DNA of 64,000 nt from Bacillota bacterium (GCA_023436585.1 JAEZIN010000012.1:124001-188000), one strand, 5' to 3'. Positions 17,258 to 27,500 are shown, counted from the stretch's first letter. The notes: a model not told the origin generated them from the letters alone. Numbers and translations: made by a program.

Positions 17258-18166
17258 ATGAATTTTGAGGAACTTTCCACCGAGCAGGTAAACCAGCAGA
17301 GTTCGCGTTTGGACGAAATGACGCCGCTTCAGGCAGCCACGCTGATGAATATCCTAGACGCTCAGGCAGCCGCTGCGGTTACTTCCGCCCTGCCCGGTAT
17401 TGCCAAGGCCGTTGAAATCATTTCTTCCCGCATGAAGGCGGGCGGCCGCCTTATATATGCCGGCGCCGGTACCAGTGGGCGGCTTGGCGTGCTGGACGCT
17501 TCGGAATGCCCGCCAACCTTTGGCGTGGACCCTGCCCTTGTGGTAGGCGTGATCGCCGGCGGAGACAGTGCCCTGCGCTTTTCTATTGAAGGTGCGGAGG
17601 ACTCGCAAGATCTGGGCCGGGAGGATATGCGCAAAAACGCGCTATGTGAAAAGGATGTATTGGTGGCCATCAGTTCCAGTGGATACGCGCCCTATTGCGT
17701 AGGCGCATTGCAGTACGCCAGGGAAGAAGGGGCTTATGCCATTGCCCTGACGTGCAATGAAAACGCCGTCATTTCCGCCTATGCCGACTTGACCATCGCG
17801 CTGCCCACCGGCCCCGAGATCCTTTCCGGTTCCACAAGGTTGAAAGCCGGCACCGCTACCAAAATGGTATTGAACATGCTCTCGACCCTGAGCATGGTAC
17901 AGCTTGGCAAGGTGTACAAAAATCTGATGGTGGATATGAAGCCCAGTAACCGCAAACTCAGCGACCGTTCGGTGCGCATCGTAAAAAACGCACTGGAACT
18001 TCAAGAACGGTCCGAGGCGGAACAGCTTTTGCTAAAGGCGCAGGGAAACACCAAGGCCGCAATCGTTATGTCATTATCCAAGGCAGACTATCCAACAGCC
18101 ATGGCGGCGCTGAAAAAGCAAAGCGGCTTTGTACGAAAGGCAGTTACGCAGCTGGCCAAGGAATGA
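17258..18166 (+). CDS. murQ: N-acetylmuramic acid 6-phosphate etherase MurQ
   Basis: This 302-residue SIS-fold enzyme cleaves the lactyl ether of MurNAc-6-phosphate, giving GlcNAc-6-phosphate and D-lactate in the cytosol. Signatures include YAGAGTSGRLGVLDASECPP (about 62-81), the ISSSGYAPY loop, and PEILSGSTRLKAGTATK (about 188-204). Length matches the family. ATG 17258 is used because homologous N-termini begin M-N-x-E-x-L-x-T-E; the frame could extend to 17150 inside murR. It lies 43 bases after murR and 21 before nagZ. Its product D-lactate links it to the lctD-etfAB genes at 20723-24131. Confidence 0.95.
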   Translation: MNFEELSTEQVNQQSSRLDEMTPLQAATLMNILDAQAAAAVTSALPGIAKAVEIISSRMKAGGRLIYAGAGTSGRLGVLDASECPPTFGVDPALVVGVIAGGDSALRFSIEGAEDSQDLGREDMRKNALCEKDVLVAISSSGYAPYCVGALQYAREEGAYAIALTCNENAVISAYADLTIALPTGPEILSGSTRLKAGTATKMVLNMLSTLSMVQLGKVYKNLMVDMKPSNRKLSDRSVRIVKNALELQERSEAEQLLLKAQGNTKAAIVMSLSKADYPTAMAALKKQSGFVRKAVTQLAKE

Positions 18167-18187
18167 CATAAGGGGCGGAGGTGCAGT

Positions 18188-19732
18188 ATGGATATCCGTC
18201 ACCAGGCAGGGCAGCGGCTATGCACCGGCTTTCCCGGCACGCAGCTTGACTCAGATTTTATCCGCCATGTCCGGGAAAACAAAATCGGCAATGTAATATT
18301 GTTTGGCCACAACATTTTAGGCCGGGAACAGTTGCACCGCCTGTGCGCCGACATACAGACGCTGGTAATGGAATCCACAGGCTATCCTGCTTTCATCGCC
18401 ATTGATCAAGAAGGCGGCCCCGTGTCCCGTCTGCCGGAAGGCACGGCCGTCTTCCCTTCCGCCATGGCCGTCGCCGCCACCGGGGATCCGGACAACGCAT
18501 ATCAGGCAGGGTTGATGACAGGCACAGAGCTCAAAGCCCTTGGCGTCAATGTGAATTTAGCCCCCGTTATGGATATCAACACCAATCCCTTAAACCCGGT
18601 CATTGGCGTGCGCAGCTTCGGCGACACACCGGATGTGGTTGGCGCTTACGGCTCCCAAATGATACGCGGGCTTATGGATGCCGGGATTCTGTGCGCGGCC
18701 AAGCACTTTCCCGGGCATGGGGACACGGCGGTGGATTCGCACATCGGCCTGCCCTGCGTGGACAAAACAATAGAGGAGCTCCTAACGTGCGAGCTCCTTC
18801 CTTTTCAGGCAGCCATCGCGGCAGGCGTGCCCGCCGTCATGATCTCCCATATCCTGTATCCGAGATTGGAAGCGGCGCATGTCCCCGCAACCATGTCCCG
18901 GCAAATCGTCACCGGCCTGCTCAAAGAGCGGCTGGGCTTTGCCGGCCTGGTGCTGAGCGACTGCATGATGATGGGCGCCATCGCCAGCCATTACGGCACG
19001 CCGGCTGGCTGCCTGGCCGCGGCCCAAGCAGGGGTAGATATGATTTTTGTTTCCCACAGCGTGGCGCTGGCTGGCGAAGCGGCTGCCCTTATGCAAAATG
19101 CGGCGGAGGACGGACGGCTGGACATGATGGAAATGGAAGCATCCGTTTCAAAAATCCTCGCTTGTAAGCAAAAAATACAATCCCAAAGCGTACCTTCCTT
19201 CACGGCAGCCGGCTGCGAAACGTATATCAAAGCGGCCCAGCGCATGGCCAAGGAGGCTGTTACCTGGGTTAATCCCCCCGAAACGGACCTATTTCCGCTG
19301 GGAGACAGCCCCCTGTTCGTCGGCTGTCCGCCTTATCGGGCAAACAATGCGTCAGACCCTGTGAACGATTCCCTTACCTTCCCAACGTATATGGCAAGAG
19401 AATTGGGCGGACAAGGTATCATCCTCTCCCCCGACCCTGACGAACCGGAGATACAAGCCGTAATAAAAAAAGTGCCCGGCTGCAGCAGCATTGTTGTGGG
19501 TACGATGAACGCGCACATGCGAAAAGGGCAAATGCAACTTTTGCGTGATCTTGCCCAAACAGGAAAGTCCATGGCCTGCGTGGCACTTCGCAACCCCTAC
19601 GACTTGAGAGACCTTCCGTCCCATGTATCATCCCTCGCCGTATACGGCTACGACGCCCTGAGCCTTATGGCAGCGGCCGGCGTTTTGTCAGGGAAAATCC
19701 CGGCCGGCGGCAAGCTGCCGGTGAAATTGTAA
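18188..19732 (+). CDS. nagZ: Beta-N-acetylhexosaminidase NagZ (GH3), cytosolic
   Basis: This 514-residue enzyme is a GH3 beta-N-acetylglucosaminidase. The N-terminal TIM barrel (about 1-330) contains AIDQEGGPVSRL, the NagZ signature KHFPGHGDTAVDSH at residues 172-185 (providing the Asp-His acid/base dyad) and the catalytic nucleophile Asp258 in LSDCMMMG. The C-terminal part (about 350-514) resembles the second domain of longer Gram-positive NagZ. No signal peptide is present. GGAGG precedes ATG 18188. In peptidoglycan recycling it removes non-reducing GlcNAc from GlcNAc-MurNAc or its peptide form. It is co-transcribed with murQ and the kinase gene. Confidence 0.92.
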   Translation: MDIRHQAGQRLCTGFPGTQLDSDFIRHVRENKIGNVILFGHNILGREQLHRLCADIQTLVMESTGYPAFIAIDQEGGPVSRLPEGTAVFPSAMAVAATGDPDNAYQAGLMTGTELKALGVNVNLAPVMDINTNPLNPVIGVRSFGDTPDVVGAYGSQMIRGLMDAGILCAAKHFPGHGDTAVDSHIGLPCVDKTIEELLTCELLPFQAAIAAGVPAVMISHILYPRLEAAHVPATMSRQIVTGLLKERLGFAGLVLSDCMMMGAIASHYGTPAGCLAAAQAGVDMIFVSHSVALAGEAAALMQNAAEDGRLDMMEMEASVSKILACKQKIQSQSVPSFTAAGCETYIKAAQRMAKEAVTWVNPPETDLFPLGDSPLFVGCPPYRANNASDPVNDSLTFPTYMARELGGQGIILSPDPDEPEIQAVIKKVPGCSSIVVGTMNAHMRKGQMQLLRDLAQTGKSMACVALRNPYDLRDLPSHVSSLAVYGYDALSLMAAAGVLSGKIPAGGKLPVKL

Positions 19733-19744
19733 GGAGCGAATACA

Positions 19745-20677
19745 ATGCAATATGCGGCAGGCTGGGATGGCGGCGGCACCAAAACCGCCGTGGTGTGCGT
19801 TGACACGCGCGGCCAATCGCTGGGGCAGAAAACCTTCGGCCCCTTAAATCCCAACGGCAATACAAAGGAGCAGGTGCTTGCAACCGTCCGAGACGCCCTT
19901 CATTACATGGCCGGCATGCCGGGTGGTCTTCACGGCTGCGTCTTTTTACAGATTGGCTGTGCCGGGGTCAGCAATCCGGCAGTTGTGCAGCTGCTGACGG
20001 ACGCGCTGCGCGGGCAGGGCTATCCGGGAAAGCTGCATATTGCGGGCGACCATGAGACCATGCTGCATGGCGCCGTCGGCCCAGAAGGCGTAGTGCTGGT
20101 GTCTGGCACTGGCTCCGTATGTTTGGGAAAGAATAGCCGGGGCGAATCCGCCCGCTGCGGCGGCTGGGGGCATATCATCGGCGACGAGGGCAGCGGCTAC
20201 GCCATCGGTCGCGATATCCTGATGGCTGCGGCAAGGGCCCAGGACGGAAGAGGACCTGATACAGTCCTGTATCCCATGGTGTTTGACACACTTGGCATTG
20301 ATGACATGGGTGGGCTGATACGTTTTGTCTACTCCACGGAAACCGACAAATCACAGATCGCCGCGCTGGCTCCCCTGCTGAAAACAGCGTTGGAAAAGGG
20401 AGATGGCAAAGCCCAAGACATTGCTGAAAAAGCGGCGGCTGACCTTGCTCCTTTGGCCTTCCCCGTCATCGAAAAGCTTGCCCTGCAAGCAGGAACGCTG
20501 GCCCTGGCGGGCGGCATTTTGACGGGCTATGACTCGATCAGGCAAAGCGTTGCGGCCCAAATCTCCCTGCGCTATCCCAACCTGTCTATCATCTCCCCAA
20601 AGCAGAACGCAGCCGCAGGGGCCGCGGCCATGGCGCTTCATGCCGCCATAAAAGAAGGAATCATCGCCGGAGTCTGA
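19745..20677 (+). CDS. murK: MurK-like BadF/BadG-family amino-sugar kinase (MurNAc/GlcNAc)
   Basis: This 310-residue ASKHA-fold kinase of the BadF/BadG/BcrA family has the phosphate-1 motif DGGGTKT at residues 8-14, the second phosphate motif VSGTGSVCLG (about 119-128), and an acidic GDEGSGYAIG loop (about 141-150). Clostridial MurK phosphorylates both MurNAc and GlcNAc at O6, which here would feed MurQ because no phosphorylating PTS is present. TAAGGAG precedes ATG 19745, only 12 bases after nagZ. The terminator overlaps its last codons. A GlcNAc-only kinase is the main alternative. Confidence 0.85.
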   Translation: MQYAAGWDGGGTKTAVVCVDTRGQSLGQKTFGPLNPNGNTKEQVLATVRDALHYMAGMPGGLHGCVFLQIGCAGVSNPAVVQLLTDALRGQGYPGKLHIAGDHETMLHGAVGPEGVVLVSGTGSVCLGKNSRGESARCGGWGHIIGDEGSGYAIGRDILMAAARAQDGRGPDTVLYPMVFDTLGIDDMGGLIRFVYSTETDKSQIAALAPLLKTALEKGDGKAQDIAEKAAADLAPLAFPVIEKLALQAGTLALAGGILTGYDSIRQSVAAQISLRYPNLSIISPKQNAAAGAAAMALHAAIKEGIIAGV

Positions 20678-20703
20678 TAAGCGGCGATGATTCCCGTTTT
20701 TGT
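20657..20703 (+). terminator. Terminator overlapping the murK stop codon
   Basis: GGAATCATCGCCG (20657-20669) pairs perfectly with CGGCGATGATTCC (20682-20694), followed by CGTTTTTGT. The 5' arm lies in the last codons of murK and the loop holds the stop, so ribosome position may affect folding. Confidence 0.8.
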
Positions 20704-20722
20704 ATAATGATGCATTCCCCCA

Positions 20723-22126
20723 TTAAGGCTCACACACCTTGTGGGGGTTTAATATGTGATCGGGATCAAAGGCTGTTTTCACGGCCTGCATGAGGGCAAG
20801 CAGCGCCGGGTCCTTGGCCTTTTTCATGTACGGCCGCTTGGCATAACCGATGCCATGCTCACCGGACACTTCACCCTTCAGTTCCCTTGCCTTTTGGTAG
20901 ATGCGCTCCATGGCCAGCGTCATTCGTTCTTCCCAAAGCGCATCCGCAAGGTCATCCTTGAGAATATAGGCATGCAGGTTTCCATCCCCGGCATGGCCGA
21001 AGGTCTTGATCCTGATTTGAATCTCCTGCTGCAATTGATGCACATGTTCCACCAGCTCATGCACGCGGCTTCTGGGCACCACCACATCCACCTCGTCCAT
21101 CAGCGTGGTGGAGGCCTTGATGGCCTCCAGAAAAGCGCCCCTGGCCTTCCAGATGGAATCGTCCCGCTCCTGCGTATCAGAAATCAGCACATCCAGCGCG
21201 CCCTGGCTTAAGCACAGGCGGGCCGTATCCTCATAGTTCCTTTCAATATCCTCCACGGTTGCGCCGTCAAATTTCAACAGCAGGTATGCGTCCGCCTGGT
21301 GATCGGGAAACTTCCTTCCCAGGTATTTTTCCGCGTCCAAAATAACTTCCCGCTCCATAAACTCAATGGCTGTGGGGATGACCTTTGATTTGATGATGAC
21401 GGGCACAGCCCCTATGGCCTGCTTTAAGCTTGGGAAAGGAACCAGCAGACTGACAGCGCGTGCAGGCCTGGGCAAAAGCTTCAATATGGCCTTGGTAATG
21501 ACGGCAAGGGTTCCTTCGGAACCTATGATCAAGTCTTTCAAGGCGTATCCGGTGCTGTTTTTAACGACTTTGCCGCCAAGCTCCACAATTTCCCCGCTGG
21601 GCAGTACGACCTCCAGCCCTCGCACATAATCCCTTGTGACGCCGTACTTCACAGCCCGCATGCCGCCGGCGTTGGTGCTGATGTTGCCGCCGATGGTCGC
21701 CGTTTTTTCGCCAGGGTCGGGAGGGTAAAAAAAGCCCTTCTCCTCCACATAGGCGGAAAGCTCCATCAATAGCACGCCGGGCTCCACCGTCAGCGTCAGA
21801 TTATCCTCGTCCAGCTCTAAAAAGTGGTTCATGCGGCTCATATCCAGCAGGATGCCATGCTCCATGGGCACTGCCGCTCCAACCAACCCAGTGCCGGACC
21901 CGCGGGGCGTTACGGCAATCTTCTGCTGGCTGGCGTAGCGCATCACATGGGACACCTCAAGGGAGGTAAGCGGCAGCACCACCACATCGGGAAAGCTGAC
22001 GGCGCCGCCCAGTTCGTCATGGCTGTAATCCTCGCCGATGGCTTCGCCTAAGAGTATGCGGTCTTCCTCTTTGATCAGGGTCCGCAAGGCGCAAATATCC
22101 TCCTGCGTAATCCGCTTGTACGTCAT
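20723..22126 (-). CDS. lctD: FAD-linked lactate dehydrogenase subunit (LctD/GlcD family)
   Basis: This 467-residue enzyme has an N-terminal PCMH-type FAD domain with PRGSGTGLVGAAVP (about 75-88) and a C-terminal FAD oxidase domain with GHAGDGNLHAY and SGEHGIGYAKR (about 430-440). This layout is shared by glycolate oxidase GlcD, D-lactate dehydrogenases and LctD of Acetobacterium woodii. It overlaps the etfA stop by 4 bases and lies in an etfB-etfA-lctD order identical to lctBCD. In that complex, lactate oxidation by NAD+ is driven by simultaneous oxidation of reduced ferredoxin (electron confurcation). Convergent murQ makes D-lactate, so D-lactate is the likely substrate; glycolate or another 2-hydroxyacid is possible. 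Confidence 0.85.
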   Translation of the reverse strand: MTYKRITQEDICALRTLIKEEDRILLGEAIGEDYSHDELGGAVSFPDVVVLPLTSLEVSHVMRYASQQKIAVTPRGSGTGLVGAAVPMEHGILLDMSRMNHFLELDEDNLTLTVEPGVLLMELSAYVEEKGFFYPPDPGEKTATIGGNISTNAGGMRAVKYGVTRDYVRGLEVVLPSGEIVELGGKVVKNSTGYALKDLIIGSEGTLAVITKAILKLLPRPARAVSLLVPFPSLKQAIGAVPVIIKSKVIPTAIEFMEREVILDAEKYLGRKFPDHQADAYLLLKFDGATVEDIERNYEDTARLCLSQGALDVLISDTQERDDSIWKARGAFLEAIKASTTLMDEVDVVVPRSRVHELVEHVHQLQQEIQIRIKTFGHAGDGNLHAYILKDDLADALWEERMTLAMERIYQKARELKGEVSGEHGIGYAKRPYMKKAKDPALLALMQAVKTAFDPDHILNPHKVCEP

Positions 22127-23319
22127 AGGCTTTCTTCCCTTCCGCCCCGCAGTTTCTCGATCAATCGAGGAATGATATCATACAGGTCCCCCACAAGCGC
22201 ATAATGGGCAGCCTTAAAGATAGGGGCCTTTTCATCTTTGTTGATAGCCACAATGATGTCCGCGCGATCCATGCCCGCCACGAACTGTATTGCGCCGGAT
22301 ACGCCGCAGGTGATGATCAGTTTGGGGCGCACCGTACGGCCGCTCAAACCCACCTGCCGCCTGGCTTCCACCCAGCCACACTCCGCCAAGGGCCGGGTGC
22401 AGGCCAGCTGGCCACCCAGTAGGTCCGCAAGCTCCTTGAGCATCGCAAGATCGCCTTCTTTTTGAATGCCCCGGCCCGCCACCACCAAAACATCCGCGCT
22501 TTCGATGGACTGCTCCATCAACTTGGGGAAAACAGACAATACCTCGATCCTGCTTTGAAGCTTTTCCTCGGGCAGCGTGAAATACGAAAGCTCTCCTTTC
22601 GTTTCATGGCTCCTTTTCGGCGCGTCCATTACCTTGTAGCGTACGGTAGCCATTTGCGGTCGGTGGCCCGGCGTTATGATCTGCGCCATGATGTTGCCGC
22701 CAAACGCGGGACGGATTTGGATCAGGTCCGTGTTTTCACTGATCTCAAGCTGTGTGCAATCCGCCGTCAGGCCTGTGCGCAGGCGCGCGGCGACCCTGGG
22801 CGCCAATTGCCGCCCGATCACCGTAGCACCCACGAGTATGGAGGATGGGCGTTCCCTCAAAATAAAATCTTCAAACACCGCGGCATAGGTTTCGATATTG
22901 AAGCGCGCAAGCTCTTTTTGGTCGTACAGCTGCACTTGGGCAACGCCGTAATGGAGCAGCTCGTTGCCGGCTTTCTCCAATGGATAGCCCGGGAGCAAGG
23001 CAATGACTGACTGGCCGATCTTCTCCGCCAGTTCCTTCGCTTTCCCGATCAATTCCAGCGATACCGGATGGATCCCATCCTGGGAGTTTTCCACATAAAC
23101 GGCGATGCCCCGCCAAAGACTTTTGTCCAGGGCGGGTTTTTGATCTTCCACATATTCCACGGCCCCCGGCGGGCCTTTTTTGACGCAAATCCGGCACATT
23201 TTGCAGCCATCGGTAATGGCTAGGGAATCCCCCTCGGAGACGATGGCGCCAAAGGGGCAGAGCTTGATCAATGAATCCCTGTCTGTGATTTTCTCCTTGT
23301 GCACGATCAGCTTAGCCAT
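22123..23319 (-). CDS. etfA: Electron transfer flavoprotein alpha subunit with N-terminal Fe-S domain (LctC-like)
   Basis: This 398-residue protein has an extra N-terminal ferredoxin-like module (about 1-60) with Cys21-Pro and C39-x2-C42-x2-C45, enough for one [4Fe-4S] cluster. EtfA domain I follows, and a C-terminal FAD-binding domain carries RPLAECGWVE, GLSGRTVRPK and ITCGVSGAIQF (about 305-350). This extended form is typical of LctC and CarE, where the complex bifurcates electrons. Its start overlaps the etfB stop, and lctD overlaps its own stop, implying translational coupling and equal stoichiometry. Confidence 0.92.
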   Translation of the reverse strand: MAKLIVHKEKITDRDSLIKLCPFGAIVSEGDSLAITDGCKMCRICVKKGPPGAVEYVEDQKPALDKSLWRGIAVYVENSQDGIHPVSLELIGKAKELAEKIGQSVIALLPGYPLEKAGNELLHYGVAQVQLYDQKELARFNIETYAAVFEDFILRERPSSILVGATVIGRQLAPRVAARLRTGLTADCTQLEISENTDLIQIRPAFGGNIMAQIITPGHRPQMATVRYKVMDAPKRSHETKGELSYFTLPEEKLQSRIEVLSVFPKLMEQSIESADVLVVAGRGIQKEGDLAMLKELADLLGGQLACTRPLAECGWVEARRQVGLSGRTVRPKLIITCGVSGAIQFVAGMDRADIIVAINKDEKAPIFKAAHYALVGDLYDIIPRLIEKLRGGREESL

Positions 23320-24131
23320 CAGTTGTTCCCGCCTTTCCCCAGCGGAAGGAGCTTTTGCTCAAAGAGCATATCGCAGAGCCTGCCGGCCAGCTCCTGCCCG
23401 CTTCCATGCCATATTTCCTGATGCACATGGGATTCCGGCGGGAATATACGCTGCACTTGGGTGGGCGACCCTGTCAGGCCGTAGTGGGCTTCCTCCCGGT
23501 CGTCCATGTCGTTAAGGCCCAGGAATGTAATGGACCTGTCCTTTGTATCCATCTTGCGGATAAAGGAAGGGAGCCTTGGTTGATAAATATCCTTTTCCAC
23601 GGAAATCAGACACGGAATACGCACCCGGGCTTCTTCCACCTCACCGCCCATATCCGCTTTTAAGATAATGGCATCTTCCCCCACGGCCAGAATGGCGGTA
23701 ACATTGGAAATGCTTGGGATGTCAAGGTACTCCGCAATCTCCGGGCCTACCTGGGCCGTATCCCCATCGGTGGTCTGCTTCCCGCAGATGATCAGATCGA
23801 AGGTGCCGGAGGAACGTATCCCCTGGGAAAGGGTATAGCTGGTTGCCAGAACATCTGCCCCGCCAAAGCGCCGGTCGGTCAGCAGTATACCCCTGTCCGC
23901 TCCCATAGCAAACGCTTCGCGAATCACCTGCTGCGCTTGGGGCGGGCCCATGCTGATCACGCTGACGCTCCCGCCATGATCCTTACAAAGCTGAAGTGCA
24001 GTTTCCAGCGCGTACAAGTCATATGGGTTCATTTTGGAAAGAACGCCGCCCCGTTTGAGCACCCCTGTCTTAGGGTCCACTTCTACCTGGTTGGTTTCCG
24101 GCACCTGCTTGATACATACCAATATTTCCAT
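23319..24131 (-). CDS. etfB: Electron transfer flavoprotein beta subunit (LctB-like)
   Basis: This 270-residue EtfB is the promoter-proximal gene of the etfB-etfA-lctD operon. It begins MEILVCIKQVPET, usual for the family, and shows MNPYDLYALETALQL (about 35-49), the flavin/adenine-binding loop GKQTTDGDTAQVGPEIA (about 117-133), and a C-terminal arm that wraps EtfA. In bifurcating complexes EtfB holds the FAD that splits electrons and the NAD site. No lactate permease or racemase gene accompanies the operon, unlike A. woodii lct, which fits an internal source of a single lactate isomer. Confidence 0.92.
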   Translation of the reverse strand: MEILVCIKQVPETNQVEVDPKTGVLKRGGVLSKMNPYDLYALETALQLCKDHGGSVSVISMGPPQAQQVIREAFAMGADRGILLTDRRFGGADVLATSYTLSQGIRSSGTFDLIICGKQTTDGDTAQVGPEIAEYLDIPSISNVTAILAVGEDAIILKADMGGEVEEARVRIPCLISVEKDIYQPRLPSFIRKMDTKDRSITFLGLNDMDDREEAHYGLTGSPTQVQRIFPPESHVHQEIWHGSGQELAGRLCDMLFEQKLLPLGKGGNN

Positions 24132-24521
24132 GAAAATATTGCCTCTCAGTTTCTTGTATTATTAATATTACATATAAATGGGTTTCTCCTTCAATGCTTA
24201 AGGGAAGTGACAAGCTTACTATATATAATGAGTATGTATGACTGTTCATTCTTACCGGCCACTTAACACTTTAGTACGTTGGTCTGATGAATCGGGAATT
24301 GTGAGAAGCATTGGAAATATGAAAGAGGCAGTGAATACCACACTGGGAGACGCTGCTGCCATCGTCGTACCGTAAGATAGCAATGTTTTCTTAAATTTTA
24401 TGTGCCGCCACCCAGTGCAAGCCGGATGGAGGCACAGTTTGTTTATTGACCCATATTAGGGCGATTTTATTTTCAGGAGTCGAGGATGCGGATAAATATT
24501 TTAAGATTGCAGCTCCTTACA
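24132..24521. other. Intergenic region upstream of etfB; candidate promoter at 24221-24249
   Basis: No gene is seen in this 390-bp gap. On the minus strand, TGAACA (24244-24249), 17 bases and TATATA (24221-24226) could form the etfB promoter with a leader of about 80 nt. A TTGAAG/TAATAT pair nearer the gene is an alternative. No operator or clear terminator was recognised, and no regulator gene is adjacent. Confidence 0.35.
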
Positions 24522-27500
24522 CTACGGCTTTTCCGTGACAGTAAGTGCAAGACTGGGAAGCTGCAGGGGTTTTACCTGCTCCTGCTTTTCATATACAACC
24601 AGCACCGACACGCGATACAAAATGCCTGATCCATCTCGAGCAAAGAGCGAACCTGCCGCACCTTCTGCAGGAGTTTCTGCCGCCACGGGTTCGATCACCA
24701 AACGGAAGGAATCCGCCGTTTCAAAATCCGGAAGGCTGCTAAAATCCGAAAGGCTTATGGAAATGCTTATCTGGCCGTAATTGGTGTTCAGCACATAAAT
24801 ACCTGAATGAAGCATGCTTTTGATGAATTTCGCGGAAAGGTTCATTGTCCGACTTCCAAAGAGCGGCTTTCCTGCTTCATCATATATTACATTTCCGTCT
24901 TTATCACTATCTGGCATTAAGTCCAGCGTCAGGGCATGCGTTTTATCCTCCAGGCTGGATATCTTCGCGCTGAAGAATCCGGGGTTTTGGTCTTGATCAA
25001 GCACCATGTTGCTGACAGGCAACCAGTTCATATGTAATATGGTATCCGGATCTGTCAGCAAAGTTACGTTGTGCCCTGTTTTCGTCTGCACCTGTTGTAA
25101 AGGACGCTCGGGTAAGGCAATGGACAAAACGGCAGGTTCTGATACAGCCGCTCCATAATTGCCAAACGCGGCAATGGAAGCCACCACATAATACGTACCG
25201 GGAGCTCTGGGAACGCTTGTGACACGTGTCAAGGTGCTATTGGTGAAATATGTATAGGTAACTGCACCGGCGGGTACGTCATACGGGAGAACACCCGTCA
25301 AAACAGCAGGATCGATGGAAATCGGGGCACCGGTATATACTGCGCTTTTGTTTGCAAGGGTAACGCCTGGCACGGCGGGGGTGATGGTCAATAAAGCAGC
25401 GTTGCTTTGGGCGGCATCATAGTTTCCGTTCGCCTCAATGAAAGCTTTTGCATAATACGCGCCTGCCTGAACAGGGGCACTTGGCAGAGTTTGCAGGCAA
25501 TCTGCGTCGCTGTAATATGCATAAGTGACATCTCCCATGGGCGTGTCGGTATCGCTTACGCCCTGTAAAACAGCCGGGCCGATGACTGCCGGTGAGCCTG
25601 TGTACACAACCGACGAATCCACCAGGGTGATGGTTGGCACGGCGGGGGTAATGGTAAGTACAGCCGTATTGCTCTCTCCAATGGTATAGTTGATGATGGG
25701 CGCATAGCCAACCCTCTGATAGTATGTACCCGGATACGTGGGTTTGCCCTCCATCAATTCGGTACAAGCCGCATCAAAATAATAAAACAGTTTCAAATCT
25801 TTCCAATGAAATTCGCCATCCACGAGGCCGTCGATAAAGATGGTCCCGCCCCCAACCGGCTCGCCCCAATAAGTCGTTGTACTGTCCCGCACGACGATTG
25901 TAACGTTGGCAGGGGTGATTCTGTATTTGAGGAAAGTGTTGAGGCTGAGGGAATTTCCTTGGGCAAAGGTATAGTTGTTTGCATTGACCGTATTGCATAG
26001 CGTGTTTTTGAGGAAGATGGAATGCAGCCCTGCATCTTTGCTTTCAAAGTGCAGGGTGAACAGATAATCCGTTCCCGCTAAAAGGGTTTCACTGCCAATC
26101 AGGCCATGGAATACGCTTTCTCCTGAGCCCGGGGCCGCATCGGATCCGTCATACACCTTGTCCTGCAAACCGTCTATCGAGTATCCAATCAGGGTTATCA
26201 TCTTTTTGGGAATGGTCAGCGTGGCGACATTGCTTAATGCGCCAGCGTAGTTGTTTTCCGGCGCGATAGCGGCCTGGACATAATACGTGCCCGCGTTGAC
26301 GGGGGCATCCGGCAGCGCCTGGGTACAGCCGCTATTGGTATAATACGTATAGGTGACAGCCCCGGTTGGCGTGTCTGACACGCTTGTGCCCTGTACCGTG
26401 GCGGGGCCGATGGCAACTTGAGTCCCGGTATAGGCGGCAACTGTTTTATCCAAAAGGGTCAGCGTTGGAGCGGCAGGCGTGATGACAAGCCGGGCTGCGC
26501 TGCTTGTGGCGGCGGTATAGTTGCCGTGCTGCGCGATGGTGGCTTTGGCATAATACGTGCCGGCATTCTTAGGCGCGTCTGGCAGCACGTTCAAGCAGGC
26601 CTCATCCGTATAATAGGTGTAGGAGACAGCCCCTGTCGGAACATCCGTATCATGGATGCCGTGCACCACCGCAGGACCCATGGAAGCCGCCGCCCCGGTA
26701 TAGGAAAGTGTCTTGCTGTTAAGGGTGATGGTGGGGGTGGCAGGTCGAATGAAAACGCCATTATGCACCAACGTTGTAAACTGATTGCCGGTTGCAAAGG
26801 TATAGTTTCTTGTCTTGTCCGTATCTATAAGGTGGGCAGTAATCAGAATGCCATCTTCCCCCGCATTTGGGCTTACATACTCCATCGTTCCATAGATATC
26901 CTGCCAACTTACAAAGTTTTCACCGTTGACAGGTCCTTCACCTGGCCAGAACCAGATTTCAATATATTTATTATAGGATGTGGTCCCATCATACACTTTT
27001 CCGCCTGAGTAATACGCTGGTGAAATCGCGGTCAGGATTTTTTTGGTGATGGTCAGCGTGACCACTTTGCTTTGGGCGATGTAGTTGTTGTCTTGAGCCA
27101 AATCAGCCTTTGCATAATATGTACCCGCGTTCTTGGGAATGCCGTAAAACGGCTGGGTGCAGCCGCTGTCTGTAAAGTAGCCATATGTGAGTGAACCTGT
27201 GGGGATATCCGTTTCACTCACGCCCAGCACTACCGGGGGATCTATTTCAATAGGCACACCGGCATAAGGAACCGTCTTGTTCTCAAAGACCAGGGTCGGC
27301 TCGACCATAAAGATGGTTAGCGTAGCAACGCCGCTTTCCCGGGCTGCGTAGTTGCCATGCGCTGAGATAAAGGCTTTGACGTAATATGCGCCCGCGTTTG
27401 TAGGCGCACCGGGCAGTGCATCCAGGCAAGCGGCATCGGTATAATAGGCGTAGGTGAGCTCCCCGCCTGGGACATCCGCTTCGCTGACGCCACGCACCTG

